DNA from: Nocardia vaccinii NBRC 15922
Lineage (GTDB): Bacteria; Actinomycetota; Actinomycetes; Mycobacteriales; Mycobacteriaceae
Assembly (NCBI RefSeq): GCF_001613305.1
Contig: NZ_BDCC01000050.1
Span: 1 to 64,000 of the forward strand
DNA length: 64,000 bases
Direction of reading: 5' to 3'
This document shows positions 27,028 to 37,876 of this stretch, piece by piece (the first letter of the stretch is position 1; the number at the start of each line of letters is the position of its first letter). Below the pieces are notes generated by a model. That model searched no databases. It saw nothing but the letters and a program-made list of their open reading frames with translations, and was not told the DNA's origin. A program made the position numbers and the translations under genes.

Positions 27028-28094
27028 GTATTGTCGGGCGTGACTGCTCGATCGTTGTGCGGGCGGTGCGCGTCCTCGCCGCGTTGCGGCGGGGGCGCGC
27101 TGCTGGGTGGGCGTGGATCCGGTGCGAGGTTCTGCGTGCGGTAGATGCGCCGCACCACATCCTCGATATCGGGTTCTTCGATGGACAGATCGCGCACCTC
27201 CGCCCGCGCCGAGACGGCGGTGAGCAGTTGTGCGGCGGTGACCACCTGGGGGTCGAAGGCCAGCCGCTGCCGGATCCCGCCGCCCTCGCTCGCGATGAGC
27301 TGGGCCCCGGGCAGTCCGGTGAGGTCGGGGGCGGGCACGGCCAGATCCACCACCAGCATCCGGCGCACCCGCACGGTGGCGGCCAGGCCGGTGAGGGTGC
27401 CGTCGTAGACCAGGCGGCCGTGATCGACCACCAGCACCCGTTCGCACAGCCGCTCGATATCGCCCATATCGTGGGTGGTCAGCAGCAGGGTGGTGCCGCG
27501 TTCGATCCGCTCATAGGACAGGAAGTCGCGTAATCGTTGTTTGGACAGCACATCCAGGCCGATGGTCGGCTCGTCCAGGATCAGCAGTTCGGGCGAATGC
27601 AGCAGTGCCGCGGCGATTTCCGCGCGCATGCGCTGGCCCAGGGACAGTTGCCGCACGGGTGTGTCGAGGGTGTGCGCCATCTCCAATTGTTCGACCAGCT
27701 CGTGGATGCGCTTACCCGCCCGGTCCGGATCGAGGCGGTGAATGGCTGCCAGAATGGTGAACGATTCGCGCAGTGGCAGATCCCACCACAGTTGCGAACG
27801 TTGCCCGAACACCACCCCGATGTGCCCGGCCAGCTCCCGGCGCTGGCGTACCGGTTCGAGCCCGCAGGTGCGCACCGTCCCCGAGGTGGGCACCAGGATG
27901 CCGGTGAGCATCTTGATCGTCGTGGACTTGCCCGCGCCGTTGGCGCCGATATATCCCACCGCCGCACCGGGTTCGATGCGGAAGCTCATCCGGTCGACCG
28001 CGGTGATCACCTCGCGACGTCTTCGTCGCCACGGCCGCTCATCCTTGCGATGGATGACGAATTCCCTTGTCAAATCCGTGATCTCGATGGACAC
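26997..28094 (-). CDS. ABC-2 exporter ATP-binding protein
   Basis: A 365-residue ATPase. Walker A is GANGAGKST, the signature is LSLGQRMRAE (variant of LSGGQ), and Walker B is LLILDEPTIGLD, followed by a switch His (LLTTHDMGD). The C-terminal extension includes a regulatory-like region and a Pro/Ala-rich tail ending in TAAQEDSGPS, which derives from a local DNA repeat. It pairs with two ABC-2 permeases encoded immediately upstream, as in the three-gene DUF990-type exporters of actinomycetes. The GTG at 28094 lies 2 bp after the permease stop. Substrate unknown; drug, lipid or polymer export are typical. Confidence 0.9.
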   Translation of the reverse strand: MSIEITDLTREFVIHRKDERPWRRRRREVITAVDRMSFRIEPGAAVGYIGANGAGKSTTIKMLTGILVPTSGTVRTCGLEPVRQRRELAGHIGVVFGQRSQLWWDLPLRESFTILAAIHRLDPDRAGKRIHELVEQLEMAHTLDTPVRQLSLGQRMRAEIAAALLHSPELLILDEPTIGLDVLSKQRLRDFLSYERIERGTTLLLTTHDMGDIERLCERVLVVDHGRLVYDGTLTGLAATVRVRRMLVVDLAVPAPDLTGLPGAQLIASEGGGIRQRLAFDPQVVTAAQLLTAVSARAEVRDLSIEEPDIEDVVRRIYRTQNLAPDPRPPSSAPPPQRGEDAHRPHNDRAVTPDNTAAQEDSGPS

Positions 28095-28096
28095 CG

Positions 28097-28930
28097 CTAT
28101 CCACCGCCTCCCTGATAGTGCCGTACTCCCGAACGCCAGCACAGCAGCGCGATGGCCCAGACCCATACTGCGGCAATCGGACTCGCCCATGCCAGCCATG
28201 CGGGCAGCCATTGCGGGCCGGGCAGGCGCAGCAGGGCGATCGTGGGCAGATAGGCGACGAAGGACACCGGCACCGTGAATCCGAACAGCAGTGTCAGCGG
28301 GTGGCCGAACACCGATGTGGGCTGCTGTGCGGCGAATGCCCCGCCGTAGGTGAAACTGTTGGTCAGCTCGGAGCCGTCGATGAGGAAGAACTGCAGACCG
28401 GCCGCGCAGACGAACAGCCCGGCGAAAATCGCCGTCCCGGCGAGCAGCGACATTGTCACGAGAATGAATGTTGTTGCGGTCCAGTGGATATCGTCAGCGA
28501 CGATGCCGATGCCCAGCACCGTCGCGGCCACGCCCGCGCGGGCCACCCGGCGCAGTGAGATATCGCTGGTGATCAGTTGCAGCAGCAGCGGCTGCGGACG
28601 CAGGTGGAAGGCGTCCAGGGTGCCGGCGCGAATGTAGGTCGGCAACGTGTCGGTATGCCCGACCAGTATCTGGGCGATGGAAAAGGCCAGATTGGACAGG
28701 CCGAACAGCAGCAGCATCGCATGCATGCCGAGCCCGCCGAGCACGCGCACGTTGTGGTAGATGACCCACACCTCGGCGAATTCCACCGCGCCGACCAGCA
28801 GGGAGGAGAGCATATCCGCGGCGAAGGACAGCGGGTAGGCGCGCTGGGATCGCATCCGGGAGCGGAGCACCGCACTGTAGGGGGTGAACCATGTTCCCGA
28901 TTTCCGGGCGGCATCGAGCAGTTCAGCCAC
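28097..28930 (-). CDS. ABC-2 type permease (second subunit)
   Basis: A 277-residue integral membrane protein with about six hydrophobic segments (for example MHAMLLLFGLSNLAFSIAQI and LTLLFGFTVPVSFVAYLPTI). It has the PF06182-type (ABC2_membrane_6) pattern, including LDAFHLRPQPLLLQLI after the second helix pair. It starts with GTG, overlapping the other permease gene by 8 bp, and is followed after 2 bp by the ATPase gene. The two non-identical permeases probably form the heterodimeric channel of one exporter. Confidence 0.87.
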   Translation of the reverse strand: MAELLDAARKSGTWFTPYSAVLRSRMRSQRAYPLSFAADMLSSLLVGAVEFAEVWVIYHNVRVLGGLGMHAMLLLFGLSNLAFSIAQILVGHTDTLPTYIRAGTLDAFHLRPQPLLLQLITSDISLRRVARAGVAATVLGIGIVADDIHWTATTFILVTMSLLAGTAIFAGLFVCAAGLQFFLIDGSELTNSFTYGGAFAAQQPTSVFGHPLTLLFGFTVPVSFVAYLPTIALLRLPGPQWLPAWLAWASPIAAVWVWAIALLCWRSGVRHYQGGGG

Positions 28931-29735
28931 CCTGCACCTCCAGCTTGTGACGCCCCGCGCGCAGCAGGATCCGGCCGAGGAGAACCGCGACAGCTACCCA
29001 GAATAGCTGTACAGCAAGGATTCCCAGCGCTCGAGAACCGACCGCGCGGCCCGATAACACGTCGATGGGCGCCTGCAGCAGTGAGGGGAACGGCGTGAGT
29101 TCGGCCAGCGTGCGCAACCAGTCGGGGAACAGGTGCACCGGGACGAACAGTCCGGCCAGGAAGGTGGCCACGATCTGGTAGAGCAGCCGGACCCCGCGGG
29201 TCTCCACCGCCCAGAATCCGGTGAGGCAGACCGCGAACAGCAGCAGGAACGAGATCGTCACCGCCAGCACGACGCTCAGCGCGCCGAGCAGATAGGGCCA
29301 CGCGCTGCGCGGCAGGGTGAGCTGGAAGACCGCGAGTCCCACCACGACGCTGGGCGCCCCGCGCAGCAGCAGCGTACATCCCGAGCGACCCAAATCGGTT
29401 GCCAGATAAGAGAACTGAATATCCACCGGGCGCAGGAAATCGACCGCGACATCACCGTTGCGAATACGTTCGGCGATGTCCAGTGGCGGCCCCATGACTC
29501 CGAGCGCGCCCAGCAGCCCCTGCGAGAGCCAGACGTACGCGCCCATGGAATCGGCTGTGTAGCCGCCGAGTCCGGCGCTCGCCCGGACGGCGGCGAGCAT
29601 CACCGCGGCGCGGACCAGCCCGAACACCACATTGGTGACCATGCCCGCGAACATGGCGAGCCGATAGTGCCACTGCCGGAGGAACCCTGCTTCCGCCAGT
29701 CGCCAATAAACCCCTGGAACGGCGTGCACAACCAT
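28923..29735 (-). CDS. ABC-2 type permease (first subunit)
   Basis: A 270-residue membrane protein with about six hydrophobic segments (LAMFAGMVTNVVFGLVRAAVML, WPYLLGALSVVLAVTISFLLL, LGILAVQLFWVAVAVLL). The conserved NGDVAVDFLRPVDIQFSYLATDLG loop parallels LDAFHLRPQPLLLQL of its partner. It is the first gene of the exporter operon. The ATG at 29735 has no obvious ribosome binding site, and a 19-bp-arm inverted repeat ends 12 bp upstream, so expression may depend on that element. Confidence 0.87.
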   Translation of the reverse strand: MVVHAVPGVYWRLAEAGFLRQWHYRLAMFAGMVTNVVFGLVRAAVMLAAVRASAGLGGYTADSMGAYVWLSQGLLGALGVMGPPLDIAERIRNGDVAVDFLRPVDIQFSYLATDLGRSGCTLLLRGAPSVVVGLAVFQLTLPRSAWPYLLGALSVVLAVTISFLLLFAVCLTGFWAVETRGVRLLYQIVATFLAGLFVPVHLFPDWLRTLAELTPFPSLLQAPIDVLSGRAVGSRALGILAVQLFWVAVAVLLGRILLRAGRHKLEVQGG

Positions 29736-29747
29736 TCAACGCTACGG

Positions 29748-29791
29748 CCGGTATCGGGTGTTACACAACACCGTGTAACACCCGATACCGG
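29748..29791. promoter_or_regulatory. Large perfect inverted repeat between MFS and ABC operons
   Basis: CCGGTATCGGGTGTTACAC (29748-29766) and its exact reverse complement (29773-29791) flank a 6-nt loop. It begins 2 bp after the MFS stop and ends 12 bp before the exporter start, both leftward. It could terminate the efflux operon, but no T-tract follows, so an operator or attenuator for the ABC operon is equally possible. Confidence 0.8.
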
Positions 29792-29793
29792 GA

Positions 29794-32072
<2,279 letters not shown>

Positions 32073-32080
32073 AGGGAAAA

Positions 32081-32117
32081 ATTAGCACGAACTGCAAAAT
32101 TTCAGAAAGTGCAATTT
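32081..32117. promoter_or_regulatory. AT-rich promoter region with direct repeats
   Basis: TGCAAAATTT (32093-32102) and TGCAATTT (32110-32117) form a 17-bp-spaced direct repeat in the only AT-rich stretch before the tetR-MFS operon. It may hold the promoter and a TetR site; the symmetry is weak. Confidence 0.35.
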
Positions 32118-32220
32118 GTGTGAGCCGAGTTACATCTGCCGTGCGCGTGTCACCATGGATGGAGAGCGTGAGCTGGACCACACCGTTGCCGAATTGTGAC
32201 CTCCATCGCGGGTTCGGTGT

Positions 32221-32245
32221 CATATGTTGTTGCCTACAACATATG
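32221..32245. promoter_or_regulatory. Palindromic operator before sugar ABC operon
   Basis: CATATGTTGT-TGCCT-ACAACATATG is a perfect 10-bp inverted repeat 65 bp before the start of the substrate-binding protein. Given the ROK regulator encoded at the end of the same cluster, it is a good candidate for its binding site. Confidence 0.75.
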
Positions 32246-32310
32246 GCACTCGTCGCCCGGTCCCTACCCGAGCCCGGTGACGAATGCCGTCGGCTCGAAA
32301 GGTTCACCTG

Positions 32311-33435
32311 ATGAGGATGAAACAGTATGGGGCGGTGGCTGTCGCGCTGGCCGGCCTCCTGACCCTCACCGCTTGCGGATCCAATTCCGCGAGCAGCGGC
32401 GGGAATTCCAGCAGCTCGGGCGGCAGCGGGGGAGGGAAGAACGGGACCGTAGGGGTGATCTTGCCGGAGACCGCCACCTCGGCCCGCTGGGAGGGATTCG
32501 ACCGCCCGATGCTGCAGAAGGCCCTGAGCGCACAGGGATTCGACTCGGATATCGAGAACGCGCAGGGCGATGTGCAGAAATTCAGCACACTGGCCGACGG
32601 CATGATCGCCAAGGGCGTGAAGGTGCTGGTCATCGCGTCGATCAACAGTGAGGTCGGCAACGCGGTCGCCAACAAGGCGCACAAGGCCGGAATTCCGACG
32701 ATCGACTACGACCGGTTGAACCTGGGCGGCTCCTCGGACTACTACGTCTCCTTCGACAATGTGAAGGTCGGCGCGCTGCAGGGGCAGGATCTGGCCGACG
32801 CGCTGAAGAGCAAGGCGGGCGGGCAGGTCATCGAGATCGAGGGTGCGCCGACCGACAACAACGCCACCCTGTTCCATCAGGGACAGGAGCAGGTTCTGAA
32901 GCCGCTCTACGACTCCGGTGCGCTGAAACTCGTCGCCAGCCAAGCGATCGACGGCTGGGACAACCAGAAGGGCGGGCAGGTCTTCGAGCAGCTGCTCACC
33001 GGTAACGGCAACAAGATCGGCGGCGTCGTCGCGGCCAACGACGGTCTGGCCGGGGCGATCATCACGGTGCTGAAGAAGAACGGCCTCAACGGCAAGGTGC
33101 CGGTGACCGGCCAGGACGCGACCACCGAGGGGCTCAAGGCGGTGCTGCGCGGTGATCAGTACATGACGGTGTTCAAGCCGATCGAGGAGGAGGCGGACTC
33201 CGCCGCCAAACTCGCCGCGGCGCTGGCCAAGAACGACAAGGCCGCCGCGGATGCGATCGCCACCGGCACGTCCCAGGACCCGAAGGGCAACCGGACCGTG
33301 AAATCCGTTCTGCTGGACCCGCAGTCGATCATTCGCGATCAGGTCAAGGTGGTCGTGGACAAGGGCTATGTCAAGGCGAGCGATCTGTGCTCGGGCGACG
33401 TGGCCTCGGTCTGCACCCAGCTCGGGATCTCCTGA
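32311..33435 (+). CDS. Sugar ABC transporter substrate-binding lipoprotein (XylF-like)
   Basis: A 374-residue exported lipoprotein. The signal peptide VAVALAGLLTLTAC ends in the lipobox LTAC, so Cys is lipidated and the protein is tethered to the outer face of the membrane. A Ser/Gly linker follows, then a type-1 periplasmic-binding fold (VGVILPETATSARWEGFDRP, LVIASINSEVGNAVANKAHKAGIPTIDYDRL, VVAANDGLAGAIITVLKKNG, VPVTGQDATTEGLKAVLRGDQYMTVFK) characteristic of xylose/glucose binders. AAAGG eight bases before the ATG at 32311 supports that start. ATPase and permease genes follow directly. Xylose is the best guess; other aldoses are possible. Confidence 0.92.
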   Translation: MRMKQYGAVAVALAGLLTLTACGSNSASSGGNSSSSGGSGGGKNGTVGVILPETATSARWEGFDRPMLQKALSAQGFDSDIENAQGDVQKFSTLADGMIAKGVKVLVIASINSEVGNAVANKAHKAGIPTIDYDRLNLGGSSDYYVSFDNVKVGALQGQDLADALKSKAGGQVIEIEGAPTDNNATLFHQGQEQVLKPLYDSGALKLVASQAIDGWDNQKGGQVFEQLLTGNGNKIGGVVAANDGLAGAIITVLKKNGLNGKVPVTGQDATTEGLKAVLRGDQYMTVFKPIEEEADSAAKLAAALAKNDKAAADAIATGTSQDPKGNRTVKSVLLDPQSIIRDQVKVVVDKGYVKASDLCSGDVASVCTQLGIS

Positions 33436-33436
33436 C

Positions 33437-34210
33437 ATGAGTGAGCCGCTGCTGCAGATCTCCGGGCTCAACAAGAGCTTCGGTGCGGTTCATGTCCTGC
33501 ACGACGTCGAATTCACCGCTCCGGCGGGCGAAGTGACCGCGCTGGTCGGCGATAACGGCGCGGGCAAGTCGACGTTGGTGAAATGCATTGCCGGAATTCA
33601 TGGTTCGGATTCGGGATCGGTGAAGTTCCGGGGCGAGGAAGTGCACCTGCACGGCCCCAAGGATGCCGCGGCGCTGGGCATCGAGGTGGTCTATCAGGAC
33701 CTCGCGCTGGCCGACAATCTCGACATCGTGCAGAACATGTTCCTGGGTCGCGAACGCGGCAAACCGTGGTTCCTGGACGAGGCCGCCATGGAGGATGCGG
33801 CGCGGCGCACTCTGGCATCGTTGTCGGTGCGCACCGTGAAATCGGTGCGCACCCCGGTCGCGTCGCTGTCCGGTGGACAGCGGCAGACCGTGGCGATCGC
33901 GAAATCGGTGCTGTGGAACAGCAATCTGGTTCTGCTCGACGAGCCGACCGCCGCCCTCGGGGTGGCGCAGACCCGCCAGGTGCTCGACCTGGTGCGCCGG
34001 CTCGCCGAACAGGGGCTGGGTGTGGTGCTGATCAGCCACAACCTCGCCGACGTGTTCGAGGTGGCGGATCGGATCGCGGTGCTGTACCTGGGCCGGATGG
34101 CCGCGCAGGTGCGGACCAGCGAGGTCACTCAGAACCAGGTCGTGGAATTGATCACCGCGGGACGTTCCGGCGAATTGGGCCTGGCCCGGCCGGATTCCGC
34201 GGTGCTGTAG
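33437..34210 (+). CDS. Sugar ABC transporter ATPase (XylG-like, single domain)
   Basis: A 257-residue ATPase with one nucleotide-binding domain, half the size of E. coli XylG, which has two. Walker A is GDNGAGKST, the Q-loop is YQDLALADNLDIVQN, the signature is LSGGQRQ, Walker B is LVLLDEPTAAL, and the switch His is in LISHNLADVFE. It starts 1 bp after the binding-protein stop and should act as a homodimer with the permease that follows. Confidence 0.93.
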   Translation: MSEPLLQISGLNKSFGAVHVLHDVEFTAPAGEVTALVGDNGAGKSTLVKCIAGIHGSDSGSVKFRGEEVHLHGPKDAAALGIEVVYQDLALADNLDIVQNMFLGRERGKPWFLDEAAMEDAARRTLASLSVRTVKSVRTPVASLSGGQRQTVAIAKSVLWNSNLVLLDEPTAALGVAQTRQVLDLVRRLAEQGLGVVLISHNLADVFEVADRIAVLYLGRMAAQVRTSEVTQNQVVELITAGRSGELGLARPDSAVL

Positions 34211-34235
34211 CAGGATCAGCAAGAAAGCGATTGTG

Positions 34236-35690
34236 ATGACGCAAGTTTCGGCGGAGACAGCGGGCGGCGGGGAGACCCCCGAGTCCGCCACCGGGGACCG
34301 GACGGCGATCGCCGATTTCGGTATCGACACCACCACCGTATCCACGGCGGAGGCCGTGCGTGCTTATCTCGCCCGCGTGAGGGGCGGCGAGATCGGTTCG
34401 CTGCCTGCGCTGTTGGGTCTGGTGGTGCTGGTCGTCCTGTTCAGCTCGCTGTCGGATGTATTCCTCTCACTCAACAACATCGCCAATCTGCTCGCCCAGG
34501 GGGCCGGGCAGACCATCATCGCGATGGGCATCGTCTACGTGTTGTTGCTGGGTGAGATCGATCTATCGGCGGGCACCGCCTCCGGTGTGGCGGGGGCGGT
34601 CCTGGCGATGCATTATGTCGACAACGGAAATCTGTTGTCGGGCATGGGAAGTACCGTCTTCTTCATCTTCAACGGACTGCTGGTACTCGCCGCGGTGCTG
34701 GCGGGACTGCTGCGGATCTGGCCCGGGGTGGCGATGTCGCTGCTCGGGGTGTTGATCACGGTGGTGGGCTTCCATGCCGATCCGTGGATCGAGATGCTGT
34801 TGGCGGTGTGCGTCGGCACCGCCATCGGCTGCATCACCGGATTCCTGATCTCCAAGATCGGCATGCCGTCGTTCGTGGTGACTCTGGCGCTGTTCCTGGC
34901 CTGGCAGGGCGCGATCCTGCAGTTGATCGGCGAGGGCGGCGTGCTGGGCATCAGCTCCTCGCACGTACTGGACTCGGTGGCCAACGGCAATCTGTCGGTG
35001 CTGTGGAGCTGGGTGCTGTTCGTGGTGGGTGCGGGAGGCTTCGGCGCGGTGACGTTGTTCGGGCATTTCCGCAGACGCGGTAAGGGTTTGGTGACCCAGC
35101 CGACTCCGCTGGTGGTGGCCAAGGTGGCGGTGCTGACGGTACTGGCCGCGGTGGCGACGGCGTTCATGTCGGTGAACCGGTCGCCGAGCTCATTGATAAA
35201 GATCTCCGGAGTGCCGTACGTGGTGCCGATCGTGCTGGTCCTGCTGGTCGTCGGGACGTATGTGCTGAACCGCACCACGTACGGGCGGCACCTCTACGCG
35301 ATCGGCGGGAACCGGGAGGCCGCGCGGCGTGCGGGCATCAATGTCACGCAGTTGCGGTCGAGCGTGTTCGTGATCAGCTCGGGCTGTGCGGCGGTGGGTG
35401 CGATCGTGTACTCCTCCAAGGTCGGTTCGGTCGATCCACAGGCCGGTGGGTTGAATACGCTGTTGTTCGCGGTCGGTGCGGCGGTGATCGGCGGTACCTC
35501 CCTCTTCGGTGGGAAGGGCCGGATCGCCGACGCGGTGATCGGCGGTACTGTGCTCGCGGTGGTTTCCAACGGCCTGGGCCTGCTGCGCCAGCCGGCCGCC
35601 GTGGTGTCGGTGGTCACCGGCCTGGTCCTGCTGCTGGCGGCGACGGTCGATGCCCTGTCTCGCCGCCGGGCCGCCGCGACGGGTCGATGA
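34236..35690 (+). CDS. Sugar ABC transporter permease (XylH-like)
   Basis: A 484-residue membrane permease of the ribose/xylose type. About ten hydrophobic segments are seen. Conserved elements include YVLLLGEIDLSAGTASGVAG, KIGMPSFVVTLALFLAWQG, TYGRHLYAIGGNREAARRAGI and GGTSLFGGKGRIADAVIGG. The N-terminal 45 residues are polar, and an extra soluble loop with FRRRGKG lies in the middle; both make it longer than ribose permeases, as in XylH. An in-frame GTG lies just before the ATG at 34236; AAGAAAG precedes both. Confidence 0.92.
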   Translation: MTQVSAETAGGGETPESATGDRTAIADFGIDTTTVSTAEAVRAYLARVRGGEIGSLPALLGLVVLVVLFSSLSDVFLSLNNIANLLAQGAGQTIIAMGIVYVLLLGEIDLSAGTASGVAGAVLAMHYVDNGNLLSGMGSTVFFIFNGLLVLAAVLAGLLRIWPGVAMSLLGVLITVVGFHADPWIEMLLAVCVGTAIGCITGFLISKIGMPSFVVTLALFLAWQGAILQLIGEGGVLGISSSHVLDSVANGNLSVLWSWVLFVVGAGGFGAVTLFGHFRRRGKGLVTQPTPLVVAKVAVLTVLAAVATAFMSVNRSPSSLIKISGVPYVVPIVLVLLVVGTYVLNRTTYGRHLYAIGGNREAARRAGINVTQLRSSVFVISSGCAAVGAIVYSSKVGSVDPQAGGLNTLLFAVGAAVIGGTSLFGGKGRIADAVIGGTVLAVVSNGLGLLRQPAAVVSVVTGLVLLLAATVDALSRRRAAATGR

Positions 35691-36015
35691 GACGAACGGC
35701 AGAACGACCGAATGTCATCGGGGTGCACGGTGTTCGGAAATGTTCTGGACACCGGCGTACCGGCGGTCCGCAGCTCCGGATCGCACCGATGGCATTCGGC
35801 CGGACCGGGCCGGAACAGGTGAGAGGGAGTAAGCGGGTGCCGAGGTCGCAGGGTGGGTTCGTGGACGAGCTTGCGATCGAACGATCGATATCGTGCGTGT
35901 CGCACCCGACGGAGCCGAAGCACGGGCGAGGTGGAGTCATGGACGGGCGCTCGAGTGAGTCGGCGGCGCGGCGCATTCTGCGCACGGCCGTGCCGCACGG
36001 CGGCGGGACGCGCGC
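35691..36015. other. Gap between permease and ROK gene
   Basis: A 325-bp stretch that may contain the promoter of the ROK gene and a possible small ORF (35837-36019, listed separately). I see no hairpin terminator after the permease, so read-through into the ROK gene is possible. Confidence 0.4.
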
Positions 36016-36019
36016 ATGA
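35837..36019 (+). CDS. Possible small ORF coupled to ROK gene
   Basis: A GTG with GGGAG seven bases upstream opens a 60-codon frame whose TGA overlaps the ROK start as ATGA. The peptide is Arg/Ser/Gly-rich with no recognisable family. The ribosome binding site and stop overlap support translation, but the composition is weak. It could be a leader that couples translation to the regulator gene, or chance. Confidence 0.25.
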   Translation: MPRSQGGFVDELAIERSISCVSHPTEPKHGRGGVMDGRSSESAARRILRTAVPHGGGTRA

Positions 36020-37173
36020 ACGTTGCGCGGCCGGACGAGGTGCGCAAGTTCAATCGCGCCTCGCTGCTGCGGATCCTGCACGTCGGCGGCCCGGCCACTC
36101 GCGCGGCGCTGGCCGCCGAACTGGGACTGAACCGTTCGACCATCAAGATGCTGGTCGACGGCCTGGCCGGGGACGGTGTGGTCGAGGAGCGGGTGCCGCG
36201 GCTGCCGCAGGGCGCGGGACGTCCTTCATTGCTGGTGCTGCCGCAGGCACAGGCGGCTGTGGTGCTGGCGGTGGACGTCCAGGTCGAGCACGCGGGTATC
36301 GCGCTGGTCGGTCTGGGCGGTCAGATCCTGGGTCGCAACAGCTGGAATCTGCTTGGGCGGCAACGAGATCCGGACGAGGTGGTGACCCACGTCGCGGAAT
36401 CCTCGGCGCTGCTGGCCCAGGATCTGGATCTGCATCCGGTGGCCGCGGGAATCTCGGTGCCCGGCGTGGTGCGCCGCACCGACGGAATGGTGCACGACTC
36501 GTCCAATCTCGGCTGGACGGATGTGCCGTTCGGCGAGCGGATGGGCACGGTGCTGGGCGTTCCGGTGGTGGTGGGCAACGACGCCGAACTCGGCGCGCTG
36601 GCCGAATACGTGCGCGGGGTGGGGCGAGGCGCGTCGGACGCGGTATTCGTCTCCGCGGATGTGGGCGTCGGCGGCGGCATCATCGCCCAGGGCGGTCTGC
36701 TGCGCGGCTCCGGCGGCTACCTGGGTGAAATCGGCCATATGACAGTGCATCCCGGTGGGCGCGCCTGCCACTGCGGGAATGCGGGCTGCTGGGAGACCGA
36801 GGTCGGCGAGCTCGCGCTGCGCCGCGCGCTGGGGCTGGCCGAATCGGTGCCGCGGGGGGCCATCGTGGCGGAACTGCGTGAGCTGCGAAGGGATTCGGAC
36901 CCGGTGGCCAGGCTCGGCGATTACGTCGACTGGCTGATCCTGGGGTTGGTCAATGTGGTCAACATCCTGGGGCCGGAGCTGGTGGTGCTCGGCGACCTGT
37001 TCGCGATCCTGCCCGAAGCGGTGGTGCAGCGCATCCAGCAGGAGGTCCGCAAGCGCAGTATTGTCAGTCGCGCGCTGGGTGGCGTGCGGATCGAGAAGTC
37101 CTCTCTCGGAGCGGATCTCAAACTTCTCGGAGCCGCCGAGGCGGCTTTCGAGGATGTGCTCACCTCGTTGTGA
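36016..37173 (+). CDS. ROK-family transcriptional regulator
   Basis: A 385-residue ROK regulator. The N-terminal winged helix (residues ~10-60) includes RASLLRILHVGGPATRAALAAELGLNRSTIKMLVDGL. The ROK sugar-kinase-like part has AGISVPGVVRRTDGMVHDSSNLGW, VVVGNDAELGALAE and the zinc motif CHCGNAGCWE. Such proteins (XylR, NagC) repress transport genes until the sugar binds. Its place after a xylose-type ABC transporter and the palindrome at 32221-32245 suggest it controls that operon. Kinase activity is unlikely given the DNA-binding fusion. Confidence 0.93.
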   Translation: MNVARPDEVRKFNRASLLRILHVGGPATRAALAAELGLNRSTIKMLVDGLAGDGVVEERVPRLPQGAGRPSLLVLPQAQAAVVLAVDVQVEHAGIALVGLGGQILGRNSWNLLGRQRDPDEVVTHVAESSALLAQDLDLHPVAAGISVPGVVRRTDGMVHDSSNLGWTDVPFGERMGTVLGVPVVVGNDAELGALAEYVRGVGRGASDAVFVSADVGVGGGIIAQGGLLRGSGGYLGEIGHMTVHPGGRACHCGNAGCWETEVGELALRRALGLAESVPRGAIVAELRELRRDSDPVARLGDYVDWLILGLVNVVNILGPELVVLGDLFAILPEAVVQRIQQEVRKRSIVSRALGGVRIEKSSLGADLKLLGAAEAAFEDVLTSL

Positions 37174-37332
37174 GCGCGTCGCGGGCCGGATACAGTCCGG
37201 CCCCGGGGCTACCTCACTCCGGGCCGATCGCCCGGATGGGGACGCCGATGCGCGCGGTCCCATGCCCGAACAACGGGCATGGGACCGTGTCGCACTTCGT
37301 CTTTCTACGCAGCCCTCATCTCCCGCGCAGAA

Positions 37333-37566
37333 CTACTTGTGCGGGCAAGCGGGCGGCTTGCCCGCGGGTGGGTTGCCCGGCGGCTTCTGGTGGTTGCTGG
37401 GCGGGGGCCCCTGCGGGTGGCCGGCCGGCGGAGCACACTGCCCGTTCGGTGCGGGGTTCTGCTGCGGGGCCGGAGCGGCACTCGCCATACCCGCACCCAT
37501 GCCCACCAGTGCGAATGCCACGGCTCCCGCCGCCGCACCCGCTGCCAACCTCGACTTGATTCGCAT
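37333..37566 (-). CDS. Small secreted proline-rich protein
   Basis: A 77-residue exported protein. A signal peptide of about 32 residues (MRIKSRLAAGAAAGAVAFAL, ending AGMASAAPA) is followed by a mature part of about 45 residues rich in Pro, Gly, Gln and His with two Cys (NGQCAPP, PPACPHK), which may form a disulfide. AGGAG five bases before the ATG supports the start. No homologue recognised; similar short Pro-rich secreted peptides are common in Nocardia-like genomes. Confidence 0.72.
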   Translation of the reverse strand: MRIKSRLAAGAAAGAVAFALVGMGAGMASAAPAPQQNPAPNGQCAPPAGHPQGPPPSNHQKPPGNPPAGKPPACPHK

Positions 37567-37876
37567 CGCATCTCCTTGTCTCGCCGGACGTCGTCCGATC
37601 CGCCGGTTCGTCACCGGCGAACCGACCAGGAGAGCTTCGCCACCGAGCATGTGTCGCGAGTAGGTGGAGATTAGGTGTGAGCTGTGAGAAGCGCCGAGAG
37701 TCCGCCGAATCGGGATCCCTGCGCCGAATCTGCGGTCCGGACCGGCCCGTTGTGCGGCGCCGCCGGTCGGCAGCGGGGCGCACATCGGAAGTGCCTGCCG
37801 CGCAACGGATATCGTGGGTTGCGCCGGAATGCGTTCCGGTGGCCGGGGAGCGCGGGCTACCGGAACGACGGGACGG

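Noticed and set aside
33437-34210. Half-size sugar ATPase suspected to be truncated
   Set aside because: All ATPase motifs are present and the stop is followed by a normal permease start. Single-domain versions are common in this transporter group.
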